Shown here: piece after piece, positions 7,827 through 16,094 of the stretch
How the letters are laid out: every line of letters starts with the position of its first letter
Position numbering within the stretch: position 1 is the first letter of the stretch
Assembly (NCBI GenBank): GCA_964354365.1
Contig: CAYGZM010000025.1
Location: 1 to 35,120, forward strand
From: CAYGZM01 sp964354365
GTDB taxonomy: Bacteria; Planctomycetota; Phycisphaerae; Sedimentisphaerales; Anaerobacaceae
Length of the DNA: 35,120 nt
Direction: 5' to 3'
The notes under the pieces: generated by a model
What the model saw: only the letters and a program-made list of their open reading frames with translations
What the model was told of the DNA's origin: nothing
Databases searched by the model: none
Position numbers and translations under genes: made by a program

Positions 7827-8384
7827 ATGAGCACCGTTATTGAAGAAATCAAAGTAAACCTCGAGTGTCGTAAGAACGGTGAGCGTCTTGTTCACCCATT
7901 CTACGAAGCGTACCGGCAATTCTGGGAGTGTAGCTACAGCTGGCTCGTCCCCTCGGACTGGTACAGATGGCACGTCGATGGGCATTCCGGCGCCACATAC
8001 GTCTACCCAGTGGTTAAGAGAGCAGCCATGAGGCTCGGATTTCTGGTCCACACGCGCAGAGAGCCTCTGACAATAGACGATCTGGAAGCCATTGATGGCG
8101 GCGACTATGAGCTGTCTATGGACGCCTTTGTAGCGAGGGCGTATCGTTTCAATCTCCTGTTCGGAGACCTGCCCAAAGAGCTGCGTCCTTTCCAGTACCT
8201 GGATGTCCTCAACAAGATGGGCATAGCCAGGCCGGCATATCGCATGAATCCGCAACGCACATGCTTCGTGGTATTAGGCGGGGCCCCTGGAAACAGCCGC
8301 ACTGACATTGACTGGTCCCTTTTCTGCCAACCACCCGACCCTTGCAAGGCGAGTGCTTCGCAACCGACCAAGAAATCCAAATAG
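7827..8384 (+). CDS. 185-aa hypothetical protein
   Basis: A soluble protein starting MSTVIEEIKVNLECRKNGE with GAAAGGATACCACC before the ATG. It is rich in aromatic residues (FYEAYRQFWECSYSWL, WYRWHVDGHSG) and has an acidic middle section (DDLEAIDGGDYELSMD). The last 30 residues are polar and Pro/Lys-rich, probably disordered. No domain recognised. Its position between the first operon gene and the ATPase section suggests it is an element-specific component. Confidence 0.65.
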   Translation: MSTVIEEIKVNLECRKNGERLVHPFYEAYRQFWECSYSWLVPSDWYRWHVDGHSGATYVYPVVKRAAMRLGFLVHTRREPLTIDDLEAIDGGDYELSMDAFVARAYRFNLLFGDLPKELRPFQYLDVLNKMGIARPAYRMNPQRTCFVVLGGAPGNSRTDIDWSLFCQPPDPCKASASQPTKKSK

Positions 8385-8444
8385 GACGTCTATCTAAACC
8401 AATTTATGAAAGCATCTATCAATTTCTTCTAAGGAGACAGACAA

Positions 8445-8660
8445 ATGACTCAGAACCCAGACAATTCACCGCTGTTGCCGAATTCCTCATCCAAAATAAC
8501 ACCCCAGCTGTTAGCTGCTCAGATCGTTGCCTGGGTGAAGGCGGCAATCAAAGTCATTGCATCGCTCATCCTGCTGATCGTAGCACTTGGTACTGGCTAC
8601 GTGGTCATCAGGGGGATGCTGGTTGCGATAAAAATGGTTCTTCAGGCCCTCGGAATTTAG
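8445..8660 (+). CDS. 71-aa single-pass membrane protein
   Basis: A polar N-terminus of about 20 residues is followed by two adjoining hydrophobic stretches (LLAAQIVAWVKAAIKVIASL, then ILLIVALGTGYVVIRGMLVA) that could form one long or two short helices. TAAGGAGACAGACAA precedes the ATG. Small hydrophobic proteins next to VirD4/HerA-like ATPases are often membrane-channel or anchor components, but that is inference; no family recognised. Confidence 0.65.
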   Translation: MTQNPDNSPLLPNSSSKITPQLLAAQIVAWVKAAIKVIASLILLIVALGTGYVVIRGMLVAIKMVLQALGI

Positions 8661-8671
8661 GAAGACAGAAA

Positions 8672-9127
8672 ATGGCAAATCACCAATCTCAAAATCCAAG
8701 CACCAACCATAGCACAACTACTGTCATCTGGGATGCAAACGGCCAACCAGTTATCGCCATCGGCCTTAACGAGTATATCGTCAGCCAGCCTGATGGCTCC
8801 ATGGAGTCTCGCCGGCTCAGCCACAATATGATTCTGGTGGACGGGACAGCCTGGAATCCTGGCATGCTCACCTCGAATCCGCCTATCTACATAGGAATCT
8901 GCGAGCAGTGCCGCACGTTTTCGGTCTCCGGCCTGCGAGTCAGAAGGCCCAGCCACGGTCTCACAACGTTGGCAAGGGCGAAGATCTGTGCAGGGTGTGG
9001 GACTTTATGCTGTCCACACCACAGAAAGCTCGGTTCGGACAATAAGTGGCGCTGCCTGAGCTGCGCAAAAAGACACGCAGCTGGATGGCTGCTGAAAAGA
9101 ATCTTCTTTACGAAGAAGGAGGAGTAA
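8672..9127 (+). CDS. 151-aa zinc-binding protein
   Basis: Starts MANHQSQNPSTNHSTTT, 11 bp after the previous stop; the longer frame to 8342 overlaps two other genes. The N-terminal half is beta-rich (TVIWDANGQPVIAIGLNEY). The C-terminal half holds C77-x2-C80, C106-x2-C109, C113-C114, H116-H117 and C128-x2-C131, enough for two zinc ions in a treble-clef or B-box-like arrangement, ending with a basic tail. Probably a nucleic-acid or protein adaptor to the ATPase that follows 3 bp later. No family recognised. Confidence 0.65.
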   Translation: MANHQSQNPSTNHSTTTVIWDANGQPVIAIGLNEYIVSQPDGSMESRRLSHNMILVDGTAWNPGMLTSNPPIYIGICEQCRTFSVSGLRVRRPSHGLTTLARAKICAGCGTLCCPHHRKLGSDNKWRCLSCAKRHAAGWLLKRIFFTKKEE

Positions 9128-9130
9128 GCC

Positions 9131-10471
9131 ATGAGCACATACAGGATTGAACTGATCCAGAAGCTCGAACGATATCGCGTGGATCGTTACCCATATTGGG
9201 AACAGATAAAGTTCATGGCCGAGCGCAACATGCTCTCTGAGCAGTCCTGTAAGGTCCTTCTTTATCAACTTGAACCGTTGATCCAGCAGCAGAAGGATTT
9301 TCCAAACTTGTTGCACCGGATTCCAGACGAAAAGGAGCTCAATGCTGACGGCAAACCTGACATAGTCCTCGGCCATCTCGTCGAAGACCCCACAATTGAG
9401 TTCGGTCTGCGCCTGTCAGACAGGCCCAGAAATATCGTAATTGCGGGCGCGGCGGGCAGCGGAAAAACAGTGACTCTGAGGAACATCTGTTTCAAGGTGC
9501 ACGAATACAACAAGGCACACCCTGAGAAGAGGATTACCTTGATTGTTATTGACCCGAAGCAGGACTTCACGGACTTGCGAGAGAAATTGGGCCCGGACTG
9601 GCTCCACTTCTCTGTGCACAACAACTTGAGATTAGGGCTTGATGGGCCAGCTGATGTCCCGCCGATAGTATGGATCAATCACATAACCACGTGGCTGGCC
9701 GCGAGATTAGGTCTTGTCATATCGAGGACTACATTAGCCAAGATAGTCTACTGGGCTCTCGCCATACTGAATCCAACTCCTGATGAGACCGCACTCACAT
9801 GGCCCAGTCTTAGGTTAATCCTGGAAATCGTCCTCTATGCGGGTCTGCTAAGCTTCAGTAGCAAGGCGGATTATAGCAAGACTCTGATCCAGTTGCTGGA
9901 AGGACTGCTCCAGGACAGCGCCAGTCTACTGGATTGTGCAGATGGCTTTCAGATTCAGCGGGACATTGTCCAATCAGGTAAGAACTGTGTTATCGATGTA
10001 TCAAATCTTCCTGACTATTTGCGCCACTACCTATTGGATTGTCTGATAGGCCAAGAGCTAATCAGCAGACTGAATAGCGGCCATAAAACCGATTGCACTG
10101 AAGTCATGTACTTTATCGATGAAGGTGACTTACTGGTGCATCCCGACAGTGAGCGAGCCTTTTTCCCGCATCTCAGTCCCCTCAGTGCCATGGCACGTTT
10201 GGGCCGAGAGCTTGGCCTTCAAGCTACAATTGGTGTCAGCGGACTGCAGAACGTCGCTCCACACCTGCTGTCCAGCGCATGCTACACCATGGTGTTCAAC
10301 GTCTCAGATAACGAATCTGTAATGACTGCCCGCCGCGCACTGCTTTTGCAGCCCGGGGCTGAGCATATGCTGACAGCCCTGAAACCAGGGCAGTGTCTTT
10401 TTAGAGAATCACAAGGTCCCTGGCCCCATGCAATGTGGTGCCAAGTCGATTACATACCTCCGAGAAGATGA
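9131..10471 (+). CDS. HerA/VirD4-like P-loop ATPase
   Basis: A 446-aa protein. Walker A is GAAGSGKT at residues 106-113, after the strand NIVIA; Walker B is MYFIDEGD at 316-323. An LGRELGLQATIGVSGLQN segment near 350 matches the arginine-finger strand and Gln sensor typical of the HerA/FtsK/TraD clade. KRITLIVIDPKQDF near 140 is also characteristic, where a DPK/DxK motif follows the second strand. No transmembrane helix is seen at the N-terminus, so membrane recruitment may rely on the neighbouring small proteins. The family pumps DNA or protein through a hexameric ring, in conjugation, DNA repair with NurA, or anti-phage systems. It is followed by a nuclease-like gene with a one-base gap. 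Exact role unknown. Confidence 0.8.
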   Translation: MSTYRIELIQKLERYRVDRYPYWEQIKFMAERNMLSEQSCKVLLYQLEPLIQQQKDFPNLLHRIPDEKELNADGKPDIVLGHLVEDPTIEFGLRLSDRPRNIVIAGAAGSGKTVTLRNICFKVHEYNKAHPEKRITLIVIDPKQDFTDLREKLGPDWLHFSVHNNLRLGLDGPADVPPIVWINHITTWLAARLGLVISRTTLAKIVYWALAILNPTPDETALTWPSLRLILEIVLYAGLLSFSSKADYSKTLIQLLEGLLQDSASLLDCADGFQIQRDIVQSGKNCVIDVSNLPDYLRHYLLDCLIGQELISRLNSGHKTDCTEVMYFIDEGDLLVHPDSERAFFPHLSPLSAMARLGRELGLQATIGVSGLQNVAPHLLSSACYTMVFNVSDNESVMTARRALLLQPGAEHMLTALKPGQCLFRESQGPWPHAMWCQVDYIPPRR

Positions 10472-10472
10472 T

Positions 10473-11228
10473 ATGAAATCAATAGAGTACAACACACATC
10501 CCTGGAAACCGGCACAAGGCCTGGGGGAACTCCCGGGTCTTCAGGAAGCCCTTGACCGACGGATTTCCGAGAGCGGCCAGACTGCCGCCAGACAAGCCAA
10601 GAAGAGAACCAAATCCAAATCCTTAGGCAAAATCGCCCGCTCTCTGCTTGATTACGCCTCTCTGCATCCATACGAGCCCTTGCACAGACTCCTCGAGCGG
10701 ATGGACAATCCCTCGCCCGCAACACAGCAAGCTGCCATCAAAAAGCTCAAGCTAAACGAACTGGCTACATTCGAAACGGTTAGACTGAGCCACTCCTCTG
10801 TTAGGCTCATGGAGATAACCGAGAAAGGCTGGCAGTTCTTAGGTAAACAGCAGCCACAGCAAGGAAGAGGGGGAATCGCCCATCGGCATTTTGTGTTTTG
10901 GATAATCGCTGCCATGAAAAAGAGAGGGTGCAAGGCCACAAGAGAATGGCTGGTGCCCGGAACGCAGCACGCGGCGGATGTCGCTGTTGAGGTAAATGGT
11001 GAAGTGACTACGTATGAAGTCGTGATCCACACCACCTCAAACCTCATCAGCCATATAAAGGCCTGCTTCGTTGATTCTAATGCCGTGCTCAGACTCGTGG
11101 TTGTAGCTGCCCAGAAATCCATCTGCGATGAACTCAAAAAGCTCGTGGAATCAGATCTCTTTGCGAGTAGATTTGCCGATCGCATCGAGTACCAGACAAT
11201 CGACACATTTTTGAAGGAGGCATATTAG
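10473..11228 (+). CDS. winged-helix plus nuclease/relaxase-like protein
   Basis: A 251-aa protein starting MKSIEYNTHPWK, one base after the ATPase stop; an earlier frame start lies inside the ATPase gene. Residues about 45-130 are basic then helical (ARQAKKRTKSKSL, ATQQAAIKKLKLNELA, VRLMEITEKGWQFL), typical of a winged helix ending in a beta wing. Residues about 145-235 (HFVFWIIAAMKKRG, AADVAVEVNGEVTTYEVVI, LRLVVVAA) have the strand order and the D...E-x-V spacing of a PD-(D/E)xK-like core, as in 'replication-relaxation' family proteins of mobile elements. Pairing with a HerA/VirD4-like ATPase fits a relaxase or end-processing nuclease. I do not see an unambiguous catalytic lysine, so activity is uncertain. 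Confidence 0.55.
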   Translation: MKSIEYNTHPWKPAQGLGELPGLQEALDRRISESGQTAARQAKKRTKSKSLGKIARSLLDYASLHPYEPLHRLLERMDNPSPATQQAAIKKLKLNELATFETVRLSHSSVRLMEITEKGWQFLGKQQPQQGRGGIAHRHFVFWIIAAMKKRGCKATREWLVPGTQHAADVAVEVNGEVTTYEVVIHTTSNLISHIKACFVDSNAVLRLVVVAAQKSICDELKKLVESDLFASRFADRIEYQTIDTFLKEAY

Positions 11229-11450
11229 ATGAAGGCTGCGAAGATATGCTTGGTCATTCTGCTTATTGCAATAGTCATCAATTTCGCGCGACATGGTGCA
11301 GGGTTCCACATCTCCAGGAGCTTGCCGGGCATGGGTAAAGACCCCATCAGTCTCTACGACCTCGCAGGTTTAGTCCTGCTATGCCTACTAATCCATGCCG
11401 TAGGGCGTATCGGGCGAAACACTAAGCGAGACAACCGGTCCAAGCACTAA
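11229..11450 (+). CDS. 73-aa two-helix membrane protein
   Basis: Begins directly after the previous stop with AAGGAGGCATATTAG upstream, a strong binding site. One hydrophobic helix at residues 4-20 (AKICLVILLIAIVINF) and a second near 44-60 (LAGLVLLCLLIHAVGRI), with a basic cytoplasmic tail. No family recognised. Translationally coupled to the nuclease-like gene. Confidence 0.65.
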   Translation: MKAAKICLVILLIAIVINFARHGAGFHISRSLPGMGKDPISLYDLAGLVLLCLLIHAVGRIGRNTKRDNRSKH

Positions 11451-11677
11451 TCCCTACGATCGTCAAAAGGCAGAATGCGGAGGCTGCAAGTACCCTGACT
11501 TTTGGCAGCAAGAACAGCTCTGCGCTATACGCCCAGTCACCATGCCATCCTGCAATCAGCAGTCTCTCATCGTTTAACTCACCATTCTGTCATTGCATAA
11601 GAAGCATCGTATGTTTCAGACGTCAGAGGGCGGAGCGGACTATGTGCTACGCTCAAACCAAGTAAGGAGATAATTGT
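11451..11677 (+). other. 227-bp gap inside the operon with a Cys-rich open frame lacking a start
   Basis: One forward frame is open from about 11400 to the TAA near 11577 and would encode AECGGCKYPDFWQ, LCAIRPVTMPSC and QQSLIV, a Cys pattern like the small zinc ribbons nearby. No ATG, GTG or TTG start is available for the Cys-rich part, so it may be a fragment, or reached by frameshift from the 73-aa gene. No terminator seen. The gap ends with AAGTAAGGAGATAATTGT before the next ATG. Confidence 0.3.
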
Positions 11678-11980
11678 ATGGCTCAAGCACCACAATACTT
11701 CGGATACGCGCCAAATCCTCAACAGAGACCAACATCACCCAAGTCCAAAGAGGCACGCCACAGGTTCACATGGGAGCTACTTTTGATCCCTCTGGTGGTT
11801 TTCACAGTGCTCTATCTGGTGAAAGGTGCTGAACCATCATTCTCCTTCGAAGACATCATGAACCTCTTAGATGTCCAGAACAGAGACCGCTACGTTCGTC
11901 TATTCACCTTAGGCTGCATCTGCGTGGCCATTGCAGCAATCACCCGAATCCTCAGCAGTAACAAGAAACGCCGGAGATAA
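11678..11980 (+). CDS. 100-aa two-helix membrane protein
   Basis: A proline- and glutamine-rich N-terminus (APQYFGYAPNPQQRPTSP) is followed by helices near residues 32-50 (ELLLIPLVVFTVLYLV) and 75-92 (LFTLGCICVAIAAITRIL) and a basic end. AAGGAGATAATTGT precedes the ATG. The stop is one base before the PP2C start, so it belongs to the phospho-switch section. It could anchor the kinase or phosphatase at the membrane; that is inference. No family recognised. Confidence 0.65.
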   Translation: MAQAPQYFGYAPNPQQRPTSPKSKEARHRFTWELLLIPLVVFTVLYLVKGAEPSFSFEDIMNLLDVQNRDRYVRLFTLGCICVAIAAITRILSSNKKRRR

Positions 11981-11981
11981 C

Positions 11982-12965
11982 ATGGAAAGTACAAAGATAG
12001 TTTTCGCTCAAGACAAAGGCCCACGTGAAAATCTTGAAGATGACCTTGGGGCGTTTTCATTAAGAATCCCCGGACCGAAGGCACTGGATATTACAGTAGT
12101 CGTGCTTGCCGACGGTGTAGGTGGCAATAGATACGGTGAGGTTGCCAGTGCTATTGTCGTCAGAACAGTCAAATCTTTCCTTGCTGCATCTCTGGCCGCG
12201 TTAGATGAAAAGGCCGACAGGAATGCCTTTACGCCTGAGAGTATTCTTAGTCTGCTTCGTCAATCACTTGTTGCCGCCAACAATGCCGTGCTCGCCGAGA
12301 TCGATGGGAACCCAGAATACGGCGGTATGTCAACTACGGTCGTCTGCGGCATCATCATAAATGGCAAGATCTTCGTCGCTTGGATGGGTGATTCGCGGTG
12401 CTACGTCTACCGCAACGGCAAGATCAGACAGATTACACACGACCACAGCGAGATACAGCCGCTTGTAGATGCCGGATTAATCAATGAAGCCGAGGCGAAG
12501 GTACATCCCCTTTCCCACGCCATAAACCGTTTTGTCGGAATGAGGGATGGCTTCACTGCCGACACTGCTGTCTGCCACCTCTCGCACCAAGACATGATTG
12601 TGTTCTGCTCAGACGGCCTTACAGACGTGCTGAGCGACCGAAAGATAGCTGACCTATTTCAGAAATATCAGCAGGGCGCCTCTTCTTTTCGACAACTGCC
12701 CCAGCATCTTATCCAGCAGGCCCTCGAGGCAGGGACAATGGACAATGTCTCTGTGATTTGCTGCGAGTATCTGCCTGATCTGACCCCTGAATTCGAATTC
12801 TTTGACTTCACCTTGACGGGTGCGTACCCCGTCGAGTTGGCTGAAACGTTAAGACACTTTCGAAAGGAGCGTAAAAATGTACAAGCAACAAGAAACATCA
12901 GCGCAAAGGACCAACCCAGGCCAGCCAGGTCCTCTGCCGCCAAACCCACTGTGCCCCCACTGTAA
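11982..12965 (+). CDS. PP2C-family Ser/Thr protein phosphatase
   Basis: A 327-aa protein with all PP2C metal-binding motifs: KGPRENLEDD (residues 12-21), LADGVGG (43-49), GMSTT, WMGDSRCYVYRNGK followed by ITHDHS, FCSDGLTD, and MDNVSV. It removes phosphate from Ser/Thr using Mn/Mg, and here should oppose the kinase at 13584. The start is the ATG of MESTKIVF, one base after the previous stop. The last 30 codons overlap the FHA gene by 89 bases in another frame; that tail is beyond the catalytic domain. Resembles the phosphatase of TerY-P and of T6SS threonine-phosphorylation modules. Confidence 0.88.
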   Translation: MESTKIVFAQDKGPRENLEDDLGAFSLRIPGPKALDITVVVLADGVGGNRYGEVASAIVVRTVKSFLAASLAALDEKADRNAFTPESILSLLRQSLVAANNAVLAEIDGNPEYGGMSTTVVCGIIINGKIFVAWMGDSRCYVYRNGKIRQITHDHSEIQPLVDAGLINEAEAKVHPLSHAINRFVGMRDGFTADTAVCHLSHQDMIVFCSDGLTDVLSDRKIADLFQKYQQGASSFRQLPQHLIQQALEAGTMDNVSVICCEYLPDLTPEFEFFDFTLTGAYPVELAETLRHFRKERKNVQATRNISAKDQPRPARSSAAKPTVPPL

Positions 12966-13557
12966 TAGCGAATGCGTCAATGGAGCCATGTTCTGTATGC
13001 AGTGTGGGGAGAGGCTCATTGTGCCGAGCCGCAGGGCAAAAGCCGAACCAACAATTGAGTTGGAACCCCCCGATGCCCCCCCACATTACAGTCAGCCCTG
13101 TGAATATGGTACGGCAGAAGTTGGCCAGAACGCAGAACCGCAACCCATCGTCCCCTCTAATGCAGGCGATCCAGCTTCTGCTCAACTGACATACTGCAAC
13201 TGCGGACAGCCTGTACTTCCCGATGCGGTTTTCTGCCATCGTTGCGGCACCCACGTTGCTGCACCAAAGCCCCACTATAGGTTGATATCCAAGGGAAAGG
13301 GCATCGCTCGCAGGGTCATTGAGCTCGACAAACCACAGATGACCATCGGAAAGTCGCAGCACTGTGATCTGGCCATTCCCAACGATGATTATGTCTCCCG
13401 AGATCATGCCAGAATAGTCCAGAGAGATGGGAACTTCTTCATAGAAGATTTAGGCAGTTCCAACGGGACTCTCCTCAGCATCCAAAGACCCACACCGCTG
13501 CAGGATGGCGACCAAATCCTGGTGGGGACATGCATTCTCGTATTCGAGAGGATGTGA
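12877..13557 (+). CDS. double zinc-ribbon / FHA-domain adaptor
   Basis: A 226-aa protein. Zinc ribbon 1 uses CPHC (residues 26-29) and CMQCG (40-44); ribbon 2 uses YCNCG and FCHRCG near 107-125. A C-terminal FHA domain (about 145-226) shows IGKSQHCDL, SRDHARI and DLGSSNGT, with Lys in place of the usual Arg in the first motif. FHA domains bind phosphothreonine, so it should read out phosphorylation by the kinase downstream. The start inside the phosphatase gene is supported by CGAAAGGAGCGTAAAA before ATG and because a later start would lose the first CxxC. Confidence 0.85.
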   Translation: MYKQQETSAQRTNPGQPGPLPPNPLCPHCNSECVNGAMFCMQCGERLIVPSRRAKAEPTIELEPPDAPPHYSQPCEYGTAEVGQNAEPQPIVPSNAGDPASAQLTYCNCGQPVLPDAVFCHRCGTHVAAPKPHYRLISKGKGIARRVIELDKPQMTIGKSQHCDLAIPNDDYVSRDHARIVQRDGNFFIEDLGSSNGTLLSIQRPTPLQDGDQILVGTCILVFERM

Positions 13558-13583
13558 CGAAACCCTGTAACTCGAGGAATACC

Positions 13584-14885
13584 ATGAAAGACATAACGAA
13601 GATTGGAGAGATTATCCTTGACAGGTACGAGATCCTTGAGCCGCTGGGCCAGGGCGGCCAGGCTATCCTGGCAAAGGCACTCGACAAGAACACAGGCAAG
13701 GTCGTGGTCATAAAGCTCCTCTTGGCTTCTCCAGGTGACCCTGGCTATGATGAGGCTGTAGCGAGATTCAAGCGGGCAGCCAAAACAAAGATAAACCACC
13801 CCAACGTAGTTGAACCTATCGACTACCAGGAACGAGATGGGCAACACTTCATAGTCATGCCTTTCGTTGAAGGGATCACACTCGCAGGCAAGATGCTCAA
13901 GAGTGGCGGAAAACTGCCCGTCAAAGAGGCAGAGGTAATACTGACTGATACTGCGCATGGCCTGGGTGCAATACACGACAAACGGTATGTCCACCGCGAT
14001 ATCAAGCCCGAAAACATCATGATTCGCCCTGACAACCACGCGTGCATTCTGGATTTGGGTATTTGCCGATTCACAAGCGAGAAGACAATCACATCCGGCC
14101 AACAGATCCTCGGGTCGCTGCCTTGGATGTCCCCGGAGCAAGTCCAGCACCCTGAACAGGTCGATGGCCGCTCTGACCTCTACTCGCTCGGTGCCATAGA
14201 CTATGTGGTGCTTACAGGAACGCCGCCTGTCAGAGGCAATAAGCCCGATGAAATCGTCACAAGCATCTTTACCTATGTGCCGCCATCACCCCGGCAGCTC
14301 GATCCGACTATTCCAGTCCATTTGGACCAGGCGTGTATGCGCCTGCTTGAAAAACTGCCTGAGAACCGCTTCCAGACAGCACAGGAGTTTATTGCGGCAC
14401 TGGCCGGAACAACGCCAATTGCGGCACCCAGTCGCTTCTGCACTGGCTGTGGCACGCCAACTCAAACAGCGGCCAGATACTGCCACAACTGTGGGAATGC
14501 ACTTGCCGCGGTCCAAAACCAGCCTGCGAGGTGCCTTGCATGTGGAAGACCCACAGGTCAGGAAACCCTGTGCACGGCCTGTGGAAGGCCCTTTGGGAAC
14601 TCAGGCCACCATTTGTGTTTTACCACCGGTTCCCTGGCTGGCATGACCTTTCGAGTACCCGAAGGCATATTTAGCGTCGGTCGCAACGAACTGTCGCCCA
14701 AGGATTTTCACATCTCGAAGCAGCATTTCTTTGTTGCGTGCACGAACGGCACTGTCTGTGTCCAGGATGCCGGCAGTATTAACAAAACCTTTGTTGCGGG
14801 CAGGTTTGCCCAGGGCCCAGTACTTTTGCTGCAAGGCCAAGAGGTCTGCGTAGCAGGAAATAAAGCAACCTATAACCATAATTAA
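13584..14885 (+). CDS. Ser/Thr protein kinase with zinc ribbons and degenerate FHA
   Basis: A 433-aa protein. The kinase domain (about 12-275) has GQGGQA (22-27), catalytic VIK (Lys44), HRDIKPEN (137-144), DLG at 157-159 in place of DFG, and SPE at 183-185 in place of APE. The alpha-C region FKRAAKTK lacks the glutamate normally found in 'RExxxL', which is unusual. Two zinc-ribbon pairs follow (CTGCG, CHNCG; CLACG, CTACG, about 286-335). The C-terminal 90 residues read as a divergent FHA domain (SVGRNE, ISKQH, DAGSINKT). ATG chosen from CGAGGAATACC spacing, 26 bp after the FHA gene. It should phosphorylate the FHA partner, itself or the vWA protein; targets are not known. Confidence 0.87.
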   Translation: MKDITKIGEIILDRYEILEPLGQGGQAILAKALDKNTGKVVVIKLLLASPGDPGYDEAVARFKRAAKTKINHPNVVEPIDYQERDGQHFIVMPFVEGITLAGKMLKSGGKLPVKEAEVILTDTAHGLGAIHDKRYVHRDIKPENIMIRPDNHACILDLGICRFTSEKTITSGQQILGSLPWMSPEQVQHPEQVDGRSDLYSLGAIDYVVLTGTPPVRGNKPDEIVTSIFTYVPPSPRQLDPTIPVHLDQACMRLLEKLPENRFQTAQEFIAALAGTTPIAAPSRFCTGCGTPTQTAARYCHNCGNALAAVQNQPARCLACGRPTGQETLCTACGRPFGNSGHHLCFTTGSLAGMTFRVPEGIFSVGRNELSPKDFHISKQHFFVACTNGTVCVQDAGSINKTFVAGRFAQGPVLLLQGQEVCVAGNKATYNHN

Positions 14886-14897
14886 GGAGGTACAACA

Positions 14898-15734
14898 ATG
14901 ATCCAGAACAACTACAAATATTGTCCCAACTGTCGTGCGCCGAATCCGCCTATGGCGTGCTTCTGCCAAGGCTGTGGTATGGCATTTGGAGCCACAATGG
15001 CTCAGGGCCAGACAATCGCGATTGCAGCTCCGAGAACAACCATCCAGATTCCCGAAGCACAGGTCAAGACCGTTGCACAACACGTAAAACAGGTCTTAGG
15101 AGACCAGCCGGTGGTCTTTGGATATGGCCAAATGACCGGTCGCTCGGCAAATCAGCGCGAGCATGTCGTAAACGTTATGGACATCTCCGGCAGCATGGAC
15201 TGCGAATATGATCACCAGCTGAAAAAGCTGCAAGCGGCAATCCGTGCCAATGTGGGCATGGTCATAGAAAAAGCCAGTATCGATCCCTATGACGAGGTCG
15301 GTATCGTGGCCTTCGACGACTCTGCCCAGGTCATGCTTCCACTCTCGCCAATCCACTCCCACAAGCGCCAGATCATACAGACCCTCCAATCGCTGCAAAT
15401 TCGTGGAGGCACAGACATCAATGAGGGCCTCAAAGCTGCACGCGATGTCTTTGATTGGAGCCCCACGGATGTTGTGAGGCGCATTATCCTGCTCACTGAC
15501 GGACAGGGCGGCCACCCATTGGGGACAGCGGAAGACCTCAAGTCCCGCGGAGTCGTAATCGACGTCATTGGCGTGGGAAAAGACCCCTCCGGCGTAGACG
15601 AGAAGCTTCTAAGGCAAGTCGCCTCGGTCATCAACGGTGAGACCCACTACTGGTTCATCAAAGACCAAAAGACACTCGTAGTACACTACACACAACTTGC
15701 CAGGAAAACCGTAACAGCCACCGTGAGGAACTGA
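14898..15734 (+). CDS. zinc-ribbon / von Willebrand A protein (TerY-like)
   Basis: A 278-aa protein. An N-terminal double CxxC (YCPNC, FCQGCG, residues 8-27) precedes a vWA domain from about 88 to 270 with an intact MIDAS: DISGSMD (95-101), GGTDINEG and LLTDGQGG. vWA domains bind partners through a divalent metal. With the PP2C, FHA and kinase genes it makes the composition known as the TerY-P phospho-switch triad, extended by an FHA adaptor. AAGGAGGTACAACA precedes the ATG. No tellurite-resistance TerD/TerC genes are visible, so the usual Ter partners are absent. Confidence 0.87.
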   Translation: MIQNNYKYCPNCRAPNPPMACFCQGCGMAFGATMAQGQTIAIAAPRTTIQIPEAQVKTVAQHVKQVLGDQPVVFGYGQMTGRSANQREHVVNVMDISGSMDCEYDHQLKKLQAAIRANVGMVIEKASIDPYDEVGIVAFDDSAQVMLPLSPIHSHKRQIIQTLQSLQIRGGTDINEGLKAARDVFDWSPTDVVRRIILLTDGQGGHPLGTAEDLKSRGVVIDVIGVGKDPSGVDEKLLRQVASVINGETHYWFIKDQKTLVVHYTQLARKTVTATVRN

Positions 15735-15738
15735 CGCG

Positions 15739-16041
15739 ATGATGATCTACACAACCAACGTATTTGCAGCGCCATTGATTATGGTGGTGTGGGCCATCGA
15801 CGTCTACGTGTTTCTGTTGAGTCTGAGGCTCCTGCTCTCCCAATTGCCAGGTACGCTTGACAGCCGGTTCTGCAGGGGCCTCGGACTCTTCACCGACCCC
15901 GTCGTTGAAACTGTGCGACGGTGGCTCTTCAAGTGCCGGCGCAAGCCTGTCGCTAATTGGATGCCATGCTTCACAGTCGTCCTTGCCGGACTAATCGTCA
16001 GGCATCTACTGATATGGGTCGTGGTATCCGTTTTATGTTAG
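15739..16041 (+). CDS. YggT-like two-helix membrane protein
   Basis: A 100-aa protein with a helix near residues 10-32 (PLIMVVWAIDVYVFLLSLRL), a central loop with SQLP and LFTDPVVETVRRWLF, and a second helix near 78-98 (VVLAGLIVRHLLIWVVV). The order helix, LP, TDPxxxxxRRxL, helix matches the YggT family of inner-membrane proteins, whose function is not well defined. It starts 4 bp after the vWA gene and is part of the operon. Confidence 0.6.
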   Translation: MMIYTTNVFAAPLIMVVWAIDVYVFLLSLRLLLSQLPGTLDSRFCRGLGLFTDPVVETVRRWLFKCRRKPVANWMPCFTVVLAGLIVRHLLIWVVVSVLC

Positions 16042-16094
16042 GTCGATCAACGCGTTTAAGCAGTATCTCGGAAACTTCGAAAGGAGCAAAACCA

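Noticed and set aside
11982..15734. Type VI secretion phospho-regulation (PpkA/PppA/Fha)
   Set aside because: The domain set is similar, but no TssB/C, VgrG, Hcp, ClpV or TssJLM genes are in the window, so the comparison is only by analogy.
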